The notes below the pieces were generated by a model. The model made no database searches. It saw nothing but the letters and a program-made list of their open reading frames with translations, and was not told the origin of the DNA. A DNA stretch of 64,000 nucleotides, from contig CAZHTC010000001.1 in NCBI GenBank assembly GCA_964535575.1, positions 434,001 through 498,000 on the forward strand, written 5' to 3'. This DNA is from JAGPCK01 sp964535575 (GTDB taxonomy: Bacteria > Bacteroidota > Bacteroidia > UKL13-3). The position numbers and the translations under genes are program-made. Shown piece after piece: positions 15,007 through 23,063 of this stretch (position 1 is its first letter; every line of letters starts with the position of its first letter).

Positions 15007-17193
15007 CTCCGGTAGCTTTGCAAGTTTTTTATCCTGTATATATGGCCATAGCACGTCCAGCGCTTTTTCAATGGTGGAATTAATGTGTTCATGATTGAAA
15101 GTTTCAAATCTTTCATTTACCAATACCTTTCCGCTTATACGATCCACCTCCCGCACCATTATTTCGGTAACAATGGTATCCTTACTCTCAGCAGATTTCT
15201 TCCCTAACTTAGCACAAACGTAATAACAACTCTTTGAAGAGGCCTGAATATACTTTACGGCCCCAGGAAAGAAATGGTTGTTATCGATAAAATACTCGGT
15301 TGAATAAAAAGTACCGGTATCATTCATAAATACACACTTCCCATCTTTATCCCAGGCCATTATTTCAAGCCGACCTAGACTTGAATAGTTCTCTTCTTTA
15401 CATGAGCAAATAAGATAAGTCCTCATGATTTCTTCTCTCAGGTTATCATAATCCAACGCAAATCTAAGTTCCAGCAAAGTATCCTCATTTGAAAAGAATC
15501 TCTCCGAAGCATAATAAGCTTCAGGTTTAGATACGATGTTCCGGGAATGGAAAAATTTAGCTTTTCTCCTCATTTTTCCATCTTGGTCATAGTCTATAAA
15601 AGTTGTTCCGTCTTTGCTATTGAGTACAGTAGTTCTTAGTGCCAACTTTCCATTGGGCCAATAGGCGTAATCTTCAACCTGTTTACCAAAATTAAAAATG
15701 CGCTTTCCAAGTAAAAGTATCCCGGAGTCATTATTTACATAGGTCAATCCCAAAAATCCTGAGTCTGTAAGAATAATCACATTCTCATGAAATACTTCAC
15801 CTGACCCATAGGTGTTATAGGTACGTTCTAAAGCACAATAATATTCATCTCTGAAATTATAGGGTAAAGCATGATATTCAGTGCTATTTCTATATTTAAC
15901 ATATCCCTTCGATATAATTGCGGGATCAATCTTTTCCATAAAACCTTTAGGGATTTTTTGCCAATGCTCCTCTCTGCCAAGGCTTCCGTTTTCTTGAAAA
16001 AATTTCCAGGTACCAACCCTTGTACAATACGATAGGGTATCAAAATTACCCCTTACACGTATTTGGCCATTGGGATAATATTCGGTATACGATAAGTATC
16101 TCCCGTTTCTTGATGAATCAACACTTTCCAAGAACAATTCACAATCATAATTCGGAACCCATTCTTCATTCCTTCGAATGGTATTATTGTTTGCGGATAT
16201 TGACACATAACGGTCCCTGATCCCCCCATATAAATCATATTTTGTTGTTTCCAACCTGCTGTTTTCTTCATTTACGTTTTGCCCCCTTGTAACAATAACC
16301 CAAAGATCATCTGAATAGGTAGTAAATACATCCCCACTCAACGTATCCGAAACATAATGTCTGACTTCGTATGTTGAAGAATAAAGGCGCTGTTCATACA
16401 AAACCGTATATCCATCCAGCCTGTTTTTCCTGAAATTAATGGTGAATCGGAACGAACCTACTATTGTAATTTTGGGCTCATCTATCTTCTTTTTCTTTCT
16501 TTCTTTTTTGACTGTATTTTCATAAACAAATCCGATTGCGATTGGTTCATCATTTTGAGGCTCTCCGTTTTCAACCACTATTTGTTCTTCAACACCCTCC
16601 CACGCACCCTCACACGCACCGTAGCAATACATTGCCTTAATATGCTTACACGTATAATCAACAAAAGAACGTGAAAATTCAACCCCCAAATCAATATGAG
16701 GGTTTAGGCTCACATTTCCATAAATCCATTCTCCGTTAAGTTTACCCTTATGGAATTTCCCCTTTGCAACTACCGGTGAAAGGCCTTCCCCAATCGGATT
16801 AAACTCCATGTAAAACAAAGCATCTCCTTGCAGTGTGTCGTTTAAAAAATTTATATACCCTTGAATGTATGCACTATCTTCGCCTACCCCACATATATCC
16901 CAGCGTCCATCCTTCAATTTGTTTTTCCTAAAGCCCGTCATCTTTATGTGCGAAGGAAAGCCACTATCATCCCATACATGAATCTTATCTGTATTAAAAA
17001 AAGGCATAGGAATGATTTCAATTTCGCGGCCTGCATATTGATAATGCAGGTTAACAACCTGGTGGCTTTTAGGTAAATTTTTGATAACAAACATTGAAAC
17101 TGAATCTCCTTGGTTGTTCTTTCTTTCTCTACCCAATTGACCCAAAGCCATTAGGTTAAAGCAAACAAGTATTAATGTGACTGCTAATCTCAT
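15004..17193 (-). CDS. Secreted YwqK/MORN-like repeat protein (paralogue 1)
   Basis: About 729 residues from the ATG at 17193, which gives a clean signal peptide (MRLAVTLILVCFNLMALGQ). The longer reading from 17241 overlaps the neighbour and has no better start. The mature protein contains scattered repeats of the YwqK/MORN type: YTEYYPNGQIRVRGNFD, GTWKFFQENGSLGREEHW and YWPNGKLALRTTVL. These toxin_YwqK-like repeats form extended beta meanders of unknown function. Lys-rich KKERKKKKI lies near residue 230. The C-terminal 350 residues align by eye with the whole of the protein encoded at 17225-18388: both share EEHW/DEHWEKAP, LTDTGF(I/L)xLT and an end of the form WPYIQDKKLAKLPE versus SPYMRNYKIVDLPE. 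The role is unknown. Confidence 0.72.
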   Translation of the reverse strand: MRLAVTLILVCFNLMALGQLGRERKNNQGDSVSMFVIKNLPKSHQVVNLHYQYAGREIEIIPMPFFNTDKIHVWDDSGFPSHIKMTGFRKNKLKDGRWDICGVGEDSAYIQGYINFLNDTLQGDALFYMEFNPIGEGLSPVVAKGKFHKGKLNGEWIYGNVSLNPHIDLGVEFSRSFVDYTCKHIKAMYCYGACEGAWEGVEEQIVVENGEPQNDEPIAIGFVYENTVKKERKKKKIDEPKITIVGSFRFTINFRKNRLDGYTVLYEQRLYSSTYEVRHYVSDTLSGDVFTTYSDDLWVIVTRGQNVNEENSRLETTKYDLYGGIRDRYVSISANNNTIRRNEEWVPNYDCELFLESVDSSRNGRYLSYTEYYPNGQIRVRGNFDTLSYCTRVGTWKFFQENGSLGREEHWQKIPKGFMEKIDPAIISKGYVKYRNSTEYHALPYNFRDEYYCALERTYNTYGSGEVFHENVIILTDSGFLGLTYVNNDSGILLLGKRIFNFGKQVEDYAYWPNGKLALRTTVLNSKDGTTFIDYDQDGKMRRKAKFFHSRNIVSKPEAYYASERFFSNEDTLLELRFALDYDNLREEIMRTYLICSCKEENYSSLGRLEIMAWDKDGKCVFMNDTGTFYSTEYFIDNNHFFPGAVKYIQASSKSCYYVCAKLGKKSAESKDTIVTEIMVREVDRISGKVLVNERFETFNHEHINSTIEKALDVLWPYIQDKKLAKLPE

Positions 17194-17224
17194 ACTTACA
17201 ATAACTAACGGTACAATTGATTTT

Positions 17225-18388
17225 TTATTCCGGCAGATCAACTATTTTATAATTTCGCATATAAGGCGACAAGATATCAAATGCCTTTACCAGCGCAGGA
17301 TCCTCCGGTTCAGAACTAAAATCTTTGAATAGTTTGTCTTGTATGCTACTACATGTAGCCCTGTCCCAAACCCGTATGCGAATTTCTGAAAGAATCGTAT
17401 CCATACTTGCTCTGCGGTTACATTTAAAAAAGGCTTCAACCACATACATCTGAGTTGCATCAACCCTTTTATAACACAGGGCACTCGGTACACCCTCCAT
17501 GTGGTCGTAATATTCGACAAAGTAAAACGACCCGGTATCATTCAGAAAAACAGGTTTGCCTTTTTCGTCCCAAACCCTTGTAACTAATACATTCCCCTCC
17601 CGTTTTACCTCCCTATGCAGTTGCCCGTTTGGATACCAACTCACAGTTTCATAATTTTCATATGTTTCCAACTGTTTCTGACCTTTTGGGTAATACAGAG
17701 TGAGTATTTGATTACCCACTTTGGTTCTTACTTTACCATCGGGGTAAAAATACTGGCCATTTAAATAAATCATATGTCCATCCCTATCAAATTGTTTTTC
17801 AAATGTTCTTCCGCCCCCACTTGATTGTCCCCAATATCCCAATTGTCCTCCGGAGTAATAAACAAAATCATCTGTTAGCATACCATAGTTTTTATCCTGT
17901 CGGATAAGCATCGGTTTACCATAAGGATTCATTTTGAAAGTCAGCGCTATAAATCCAGTATCGGTAAGAAAAACTTTATTCTCCCTGAATACTTTGCCAG
18001 AGTCATTATATTCTCTTTCTACCGTACAGTAATATCCATTTTTAATGTGATAAGGAAAATTAGGGTATTTTCTATTAACTATCTCTTTATAATCTTCATC
18101 AATAATTACCTCTGCACCACCCCACCACAGGCCACTATTAAGCTTATTAACAAATGCAACAGGTGCTTTTTCCCAATGTTCATCACGAATTAGTCTCCCT
18201 CTTTCATCATAAAATTTCCACTCGCCTATCCGTATTCCATTTTCTAACTTACCTGTCATCACTAGCTGGCCAGATAAATCCTGATCTATGACTTCATTGC
18301 CTCTGGGTAAGCCTTGTTCAACACCTCCTGTCTGGCACTTTGCCCACAAAGAAATTGCACAAAGTATGACTGTAGATTGACGTTTCAT
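17225..18388 (-). CDS. Secreted YwqK/MORN-like repeat protein (paralogue 2)
   Basis: A 387-residue secreted protein with a short signal peptide (VILCAISLWAKCQ). It carries YwqK-type repeats: GEWKFYDERGRLIRDEHW, YYSGGQLGYWG, YFYPDGKVRTKVG, YYPKGQKQLETYEN and SWYPNGQLHREVKR. It is a shorter paralogue of the protein encoded immediately downstream at 15004-17193, corresponding to that protein's C-terminal half. Only 31 bp separate its stop from the downstream ATG, so the pair arose by tandem duplication and is cotranscribed. Its start lies 2 bp after the stop of the thioredoxin-like gene. Antitoxin-like use of YwqK repeats is known in other settings, but nothing here shows a toxin partner. Confidence 0.72.
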   Translation of the reverse strand: MKRQSTVILCAISLWAKCQTGGVEQGLPRGNEVIDQDLSGQLVMTGKLENGIRIGEWKFYDERGRLIRDEHWEKAPVAFVNKLNSGLWWGGAEVIIDEDYKEIVNRKYPNFPYHIKNGYYCTVEREYNDSGKVFRENKVFLTDTGFIALTFKMNPYGKPMLIRQDKNYGMLTDDFVYYSGGQLGYWGQSSGGGRTFEKQFDRDGHMIYLNGQYFYPDGKVRTKVGNQILTLYYPKGQKQLETYENYETVSWYPNGQLHREVKREGNVLVTRVWDEKGKPVFLNDTGSFYFVEYYDHMEGVPSALCYKRVDATQMYVVEAFFKCNRRASMDTILSEIRIRVWDRATCSSIQDKLFKDFSSEPEDPALVKAFDILSPYMRNYKIVDLPE

Positions 18389-18390
18389 TT

Positions 18391-18858
18391 CTACTTCAAT
18401 AAATCGGCCAGGTGTTTTTCGATACCGTAAGGAGCACTTTCAACCACTCGGCCAAGCTCAATACCATCTTTCAGCAAAATAAAGGTAGGTATAAATAATA
18501 CGGTATCATTTTTTTCAGCCGCACCCGGACTTTGTTTACTTCTGTCGAGAAAATACAACGAATACTTTAATCCGGTTGCATCGGCTACTTTTATAAAACG
18601 TGGCAACTCCCGCTGGGTATCTTCACACCAGTTTCCGCAATAAATTTTAACAAATAATTTATCGGCCACTGCGGCCAGTTTTCCGGTATATGCTTCGCAG
18701 GGAGTGTAAGGCGGAGGTTGGCTAAACCACTTGCAGGCGGTATCATTCCGTAAGGAATCGGCTGTGATTTTTCCGAGCAAAATATATTCTTTTGATTGTT
18801 GTGCGTTCACCGAAATCACCATCAGTAATAACGCAAAAAGGTAGCCGGTTCTAATCAT
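18391..18858 (-). CDS. Secreted thioredoxin-like protein
   Basis: About 155 residues from the ATG at 18858, beginning with a signal peptide (GYLFALLLMVISVNAQ). A thioredoxin-fold domain contains KIYCGNWCEDTQRELPRF, the pattern of the small thioredoxin-family proteins with a WCxDTxxxxP element. The Cys spacing is C-x3-C, not the CxxC of true thioredoxin, so redox activity is uncertain. The cis-proline region is VLFIPTFILLKDG. The ORF start overlaps the end of the LD-carboxypeptidase gene by 8 bp, suggesting coupled translation. It probably acts in the periplasm on envelope proteins; the substrate is unknown. Confidence 0.75.
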   Translation of the reverse strand: MIRTGYLFALLLMVISVNAQQSKEYILLGKITADSLRNDTACKWFSQPPPYTPCEAYTGKLAAVADKLFVKIYCGNWCEDTQRELPRFIKVADATGLKYSLYFLDRSKQSPGAAEKNDTVLFIPTFILLKDGIELGRVVESAPYGIEKHLADLLK

Positions 18859-19765
18859 TCTGTATTTCATTTAAGCTGCATATCTCCTTCCCTAGCTGCA
18901 CCTGATGTTTCACTCCCAATTTCAACGCGCGATTATCTGTTATATGTCCGGCCGGGAAACCAAAACAAACCGGGTAATCAAATTCCTTCACTGCTTCAAT
19001 GATAATTTCTTCCGCAGTTTTGCCAAAAGGAATGGTGTTATCCCGCATATCACTCATCCCTCCTACTACCAAACCTGCCAGGTTACTTAGTGCACCTGCT
19101 CTTTTCAAACCCATCATCATGCGGTCAATGTGGTAAAGGTATTCATCCAGATCTTCTAGAAACAGAATTTTCCCATCGGTATCAGGAAAAGAAACAGAAC
19201 CCAACAGACTGTATAACACCGAAAGATTTCCGCCAACCAATATTCCGGTTGCTTCTCCGCCTCTATTGAGCATGTGAGGAACGAATGTATGGCTTAGCTT
19301 CTCTCCAAACAATGTCTGTTGCAATGTGGCAAGTGCCTCTCCGTTGTTAAGCTGTGCCGCAAAATTAACGGGCATGGTAGCATGCAACGTAGCGATACCT
19401 GTGAGCTGATGAATATGGGCATGCAATACCGTAATGTCGCTATACCCTATTACCCATTTGGGATGCTGCTGAAACGAAGTAAAATCAATACGGTCGATTA
19501 CTTTCACCGAACCATATCCGCCACGAGCCACTATAACAGCTGCAATTGTTTCATCATTCAGCATTGTTTGTAAATCGGATGCCCGTTGTTCCTCAGTACC
19601 TGAAAACTGGTTGCTTGACTCAAACAAATTGTTGCCAAATACCACTTCCAGTCCCCATGAGTTAAAAACATCCACGGCCGGCTGCAATTCTTCCGGTGTG
19701 ATTTTGCGGGCCGTTGCTACAACGCCAATCTTGTTTCCTTTTACTAAATACGGAGGCTGACTCAT
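18851..19765 (-). CDS. LD-carboxypeptidase (peptidase family S66)
   Basis: About 304 residues from the ATG at 19765. Family S66 enzymes cleave the bond between meso-diaminopimelate and terminal D-alanine in murein tetrapeptides during peptidoglycan recycling. The catalytic elements are visible: the nucleophile Ser in GYSDIT, the Glu in LFLEDLDEYLYHIDRM, and the His in FGFPAGHITDN. The N-terminal GGYGSVKVID element is also typical. There is no signal peptide, so it acts in the cytoplasm. The Bacteroidota -7 element lies only 6 nt upstream of the chosen ATG, which rules out the slightly longer reading from 19774 and predicts a nearly leaderless mRNA. It heads a four-gene run with the thioredoxin-like and YwqK-like genes. 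Confidence 0.9.
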   Translation of the reverse strand: MSQPPYLVKGNKIGVVATARKITPEELQPAVDVFNSWGLEVVFGNNLFESSNQFSGTEEQRASDLQTMLNDETIAAVIVARGGYGSVKVIDRIDFTSFQQHPKWVIGYSDITVLHAHIHQLTGIATLHATMPVNFAAQLNNGEALATLQQTLFGEKLSHTFVPHMLNRGGEATGILVGGNLSVLYSLLGSVSFPDTDGKILFLEDLDEYLYHIDRMMMGLKRAGALSNLAGLVVGGMSDMRDNTIPFGKTAEEIIIEAVKEFDYPVCFGFPAGHITDNRALKLGVKHQVQLGKEICSLNEIQND

Positions 19766-19771
19766 GACGAA

Positions 19772-19779
19772 CAAAAATA
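19772..19779 (-). promoter_or_regulatory. Promoter -7 element of the LD-carboxypeptidase gene
   Basis: TATTTTTG on the minus strand (19779-19772) matches TAnnTTTG; a TTG lies 22 nt further upstream. The ATG at 19765 is 6 nt downstream, so the transcript should have almost no 5' leader. Confidence 0.5.
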
Positions 19780-19997
19780 CTATTTACCCATCAACTTGCG
19801 GCAAATAGTTTTTGAACTTTGTGTTCATTTTGTTTCGCAAATTCTTATTGTACCAAAAATAATCCGACTCCGGTAACCAGCCGTTGTGGCTTTTGCTAAT
19901 TCAAAAAATATTATTGCCTGAGAAGTTTCAGAACTTCCTGCTGCAGCCCCACTCCAAATTTTTAAAAAAGCACCCTGGCAGGTAAATTATATATCCA

Positions 19998-20026
19998 TTG
20001 TAGGAAGAAATTTTTTATTATATTTG
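19998..20026 (+). promoter_or_regulatory. Promoter of the LamG/T9SS protein gene
   Basis: TTG at 19998-20000, 18 nt, then TATATTTG at 20019-20026, 20 nt upstream of the ATG at 20047. It fits the Bacteroidota consensus. Confidence 0.6.
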
Positions 20027-20046
20027 TTTAGTTTAACCTTTTTAAT

Positions 20047-22959
20047 ATGAAAAAAATAATAAGCATTCTCCTTATTATGGGAGTACTTTCTATCAGCCAA
20101 GAATCTAAAGCCCAAACAACTGTTAAAGGCCTTTACGTAGACCATTTTGAAGACATGCTGGGAACACAGGCACAATTTGATCTTATTAATATGTGCATTG
20201 TGGAGGGCTACAATTACGTTGCATTATACGGCTTAACAAGGTACCCTACCTGTACAACAACAAATGACGACATTTTAGGAAATACTAACAAGGAAAATGA
20301 GCTTACAGGATTCATAGCATACGCGCATCAGTTTAATGTACAAGTTGGTATTGTTTCTGGAGACATGAATTCCCCTTCTTGTGATTTGGCATTGGTAAAT
20401 GCATTTAACGCCAATTATAGTTCAACAAAATTTGACGTTTTCAGTATAGAACACGAATTCTGGAATCCGGGTTATCCTTTTGCAGACGCACAGAGTTTCA
20501 TCAATCACTTTAATACATCAGGGAACAATCCCCATAATATGCTGCTCGAAATATATGTAGCCCGTTGGTCGAGTCAATCAGAGATCAATTTTCTGGTTGC
20601 AAATACCAATAGAATCCTTCTTGCATGCTACAAACCTGCCCCATCCTGGGTGTATCCTTCCATTGGAGGGGGCAGTAGTTTGTTAAACAGTATGAATGCT
20701 GCTGCCGCATTAGCTGGGAAAAACTATTCCGTGGTAATGTTGTACAGCAATATGTGTTACTGGTTCGGGAACTGGATGTATACCAACAACAGTGATGAAA
20801 ATGCTGCACATGCTGCTTTTCTAAGTGATTTTATACCAAATGCATCAAATTTTCCCAACCTTACCATTGATGGACACCATTGGTTTACCTATTCTACTTT
20901 CCTTAACAAAAACCAATGTACCACCAGAGGAGGAAAGGTTAACTTTGCAAGGAAATTCGACAACAATCCCGCTGTTAAGAGCTACATTTTTATTGACCAT
21001 ACAAGCACAGAATTAGAAAACAATGCTTACCTCAACGACTTTACTTTTGAGGCTCAAATCAAATCAGATTTTTATGATGAACATCTTTACTCCCTTGACA
21101 AGAAAGTAATATTCTGTAATTTCATCAGCAACGGAAGTGCTAACTCAGGGGGGTATGAAATTTTTGTTGACGAATACGGTGAATTAAAATTCAATAACAC
21201 TCTTTATGGCATTGTTTCATCAGGTTATTTATTTACAAACGGACAATGCGCACATGTTGCGATAAGCGTTCATAATTCCGGCAATACCGATTATATTAAA
21301 TTCTATATTGATGGTTCGCTCGTAGGTACCGGGTCAGGAACAAATACCCACCCGGGATTGCCTTCAAATTTTTACCATGATGTGATAATTGGAAATAACA
21401 ACGCATTTTTAAATTCCAGCACATCAATTAGAACCAGTATGACACAGTTAAATTTCCCTGGGTTCTATAGTGATGGTTGGAAAGGTATGATTGACGAGGT
21501 CCGGTTATGGAACAGGGAGCTCACCGCAGCAGAATTACTATCAAATTACAATAGACAAATTTTTTCCGCTATCCCATCACTCATAGCAAATTGGCGAATG
21601 GGATCCCCTGAAAAAAATGATTATTTCTTTGACCAGATTGTGATTGATAATTCCTCCTATGGCCATCATGGTTTTCTTGGTGCAACGAATTACCAATATG
21701 ATGCCCAGACTGAGCCATGGTACATTTCAAATCAATGTACTGCCTTTAATTTGGAAACAAATCTGGCCAAAGAATTTGATGGAACAACAAAAGTACTGCG
21801 CCTAAACCCTACCGCACCTGTGCAGTTTACTTACCCGAATCCGAAATACCAGACACCTGTACCCACCACTCCTTCCAGTTTTCTGATTGAAATGTGGGTA
21901 CGGTCAAACATAGATGTCGCACACTATAACTTAAGTAACCCCGGTATTAATTATGAACCGGTTATTATGAGCAATCAGAATTCTGCTGGAGGAATGACCA
22001 TCTACATTGATGCAAACGGGGTATTGCGTTTAAAAGATCATATCAACCCAATCCCTGCCCGCTTTTTTGACATTTCGACTAATGATTTTTTTAAACCTGG
22101 ACTAACTTGTAATCACATTGCGATTGATTATTACCAAACACCCTCCAATAACTGGAATTTAAGGTTGTTTGTAAATGGCTCAACTTCGAATTTTATTCCT
22201 GTTACAATTGCCCCGTTCAATTATTTTCCAACCTCCAACAACTGGCTTGTAGGCAATGATTTTAATCTTCTAAGCGGATTCAATGGTATGATAGATGACA
22301 TACGAATCTGGGGGGTATCAGAATATGATATACAAAATACCCCTCCGTTCACTTACATCAAAGATGAATACGGATCATTACATGTAAGAAGAAGCCGCAG
22401 GCTCTCTGATCCACCTTTAGAGTTGTTTGCCAATTACAGGTTAGACGAGGAAGTTGGCGATCAGGTAACATTTGACCATGGTTACTGGGAACTTAATGGA
22501 ACTTTAGGTTTTAACCTAAGCGTAGAACCGAACTTTGATCCCGCATTTGCATCAACGTGTTCTCCTGCCCCTGGAACTGCACCTGCTAAGGTGGCTTATG
22601 ATGTAAACTCAGAATTCAACTTTCTTAACCAGCTGGATGATGCATTCACTGACCATGAAAACGTCCTTTCCGCCACCTCTACTAAACAGCCATTAAAAGT
22701 CAATACAGCCGGTTTGAAAATCTACCCTAATCCTTTCCATGATATTATCCAAGTAAGTCTTTTTAATTCGGGAATATCCACTGGCAACTCAAAAATTATT
22801 GTTTTAGACATAACGGGCAATGTAGTCCGGGAAATTCCTTTACTTTCGAATGACCCAGTCTTCACTATTAATCTTCAAAGTCTTAAGTCTGGTTTTTACT
22901 TTTTGCAACTTTCAAATAATGGCCAAATTTTAGTTACCCAAAAGATTATCAAAATATAA
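20047..22959 (+). CDS. T9SS-exported protein with glycosidase-like N-terminus and two LamG-like domains
   Basis: A 970-residue secreted protein. A signal peptide (ILLIMGVLSISQESKAQ) is followed by about 290 residues with the flavour of a TIM-barrel glycosidase: GLYVDHFEDML, VQVGIVSGDM, IEHEFW and VVMLYSNMCYW. No catalytic pair can be named. Two concanavalin/LamG-like domains follow (about residues 310-500 and 590-760), each with the HVAISVHNSGNTDYIKFYIDG or HIAIDYYQT pattern and an MIDE(V/I)RLW or MIDDIRIW motif. The C-terminal 75 residues form a type A T9SS sorting domain: LKIYPNPFHD, VLDITGNVVREI, LKSGFYFLQL and a basic end. It should be secreted across the outer membrane and perhaps bind polysaccharide. 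A clear promoter precedes it. Confidence 0.85.
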   Translation: MKKIISILLIMGVLSISQESKAQTTVKGLYVDHFEDMLGTQAQFDLINMCIVEGYNYVALYGLTRYPTCTTTNDDILGNTNKENELTGFIAYAHQFNVQVGIVSGDMNSPSCDLALVNAFNANYSSTKFDVFSIEHEFWNPGYPFADAQSFINHFNTSGNNPHNMLLEIYVARWSSQSEINFLVANTNRILLACYKPAPSWVYPSIGGGSSLLNSMNAAAALAGKNYSVVMLYSNMCYWFGNWMYTNNSDENAAHAAFLSDFIPNASNFPNLTIDGHHWFTYSTFLNKNQCTTRGGKVNFARKFDNNPAVKSYIFIDHTSTELENNAYLNDFTFEAQIKSDFYDEHLYSLDKKVIFCNFISNGSANSGGYEIFVDEYGELKFNNTLYGIVSSGYLFTNGQCAHVAISVHNSGNTDYIKFYIDGSLVGTGSGTNTHPGLPSNFYHDVIIGNNNAFLNSSTSIRTSMTQLNFPGFYSDGWKGMIDEVRLWNRELTAAELLSNYNRQIFSAIPSLIANWRMGSPEKNDYFFDQIVIDNSSYGHHGFLGATNYQYDAQTEPWYISNQCTAFNLETNLAKEFDGTTKVLRLNPTAPVQFTYPNPKYQTPVPTTPSSFLIEMWVRSNIDVAHYNLSNPGINYEPVIMSNQNSAGGMTIYIDANGVLRLKDHINPIPARFFDISTNDFFKPGLTCNHIAIDYYQTPSNNWNLRLFVNGSTSNFIPVTIAPFNYFPTSNNWLVGNDFNLLSGFNGMIDDIRIWGVSEYDIQNTPPFTYIKDEYGSLHVRRSRRLSDPPLELFANYRLDEEVGDQVTFDHGYWELNGTLGFNLSVEPNFDPAFASTCSPAPGTAPAKVAYDVNSEFNFLNQLDDAFTDHENVLSATSTKQPLKVNTAGLKIYPNPFHDIIQVSLFNSGISTGNSKIIVLDITGNVVREIPLLSNDPVFTINLQSLKSGFYFLQLSNNGQILVTQKIIKI

Positions 22960-23046
22960 TTAGAAAAAACGCGCCTAAGACGCTCTAAAATTGCGACCAT
23001 CTATTAGGTTTGGTTGACAACCTGCATTTCTTCCCTTGTGAAGTAT

Positions 23047-23054
23047 TATCTTTG
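23047..23054 (+). promoter_or_regulatory. Promoter -7 element of metG
   Basis: TATCTTTG matches TAnnTTTG and lies 9 nt upstream of the ATG at 23064. Its position downstream of the earlier in-frame start at 23010 argues for 23064 as the true metG start. Confidence 0.5.
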
Positions 23055-23063
23055 TGCCCTTGT

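Noticed and set aside
23010..23063. Longer N-terminus for metG
   Set aside because: The added residues do not look like MetRS, and the promoter -7 element lies between the two start codons.
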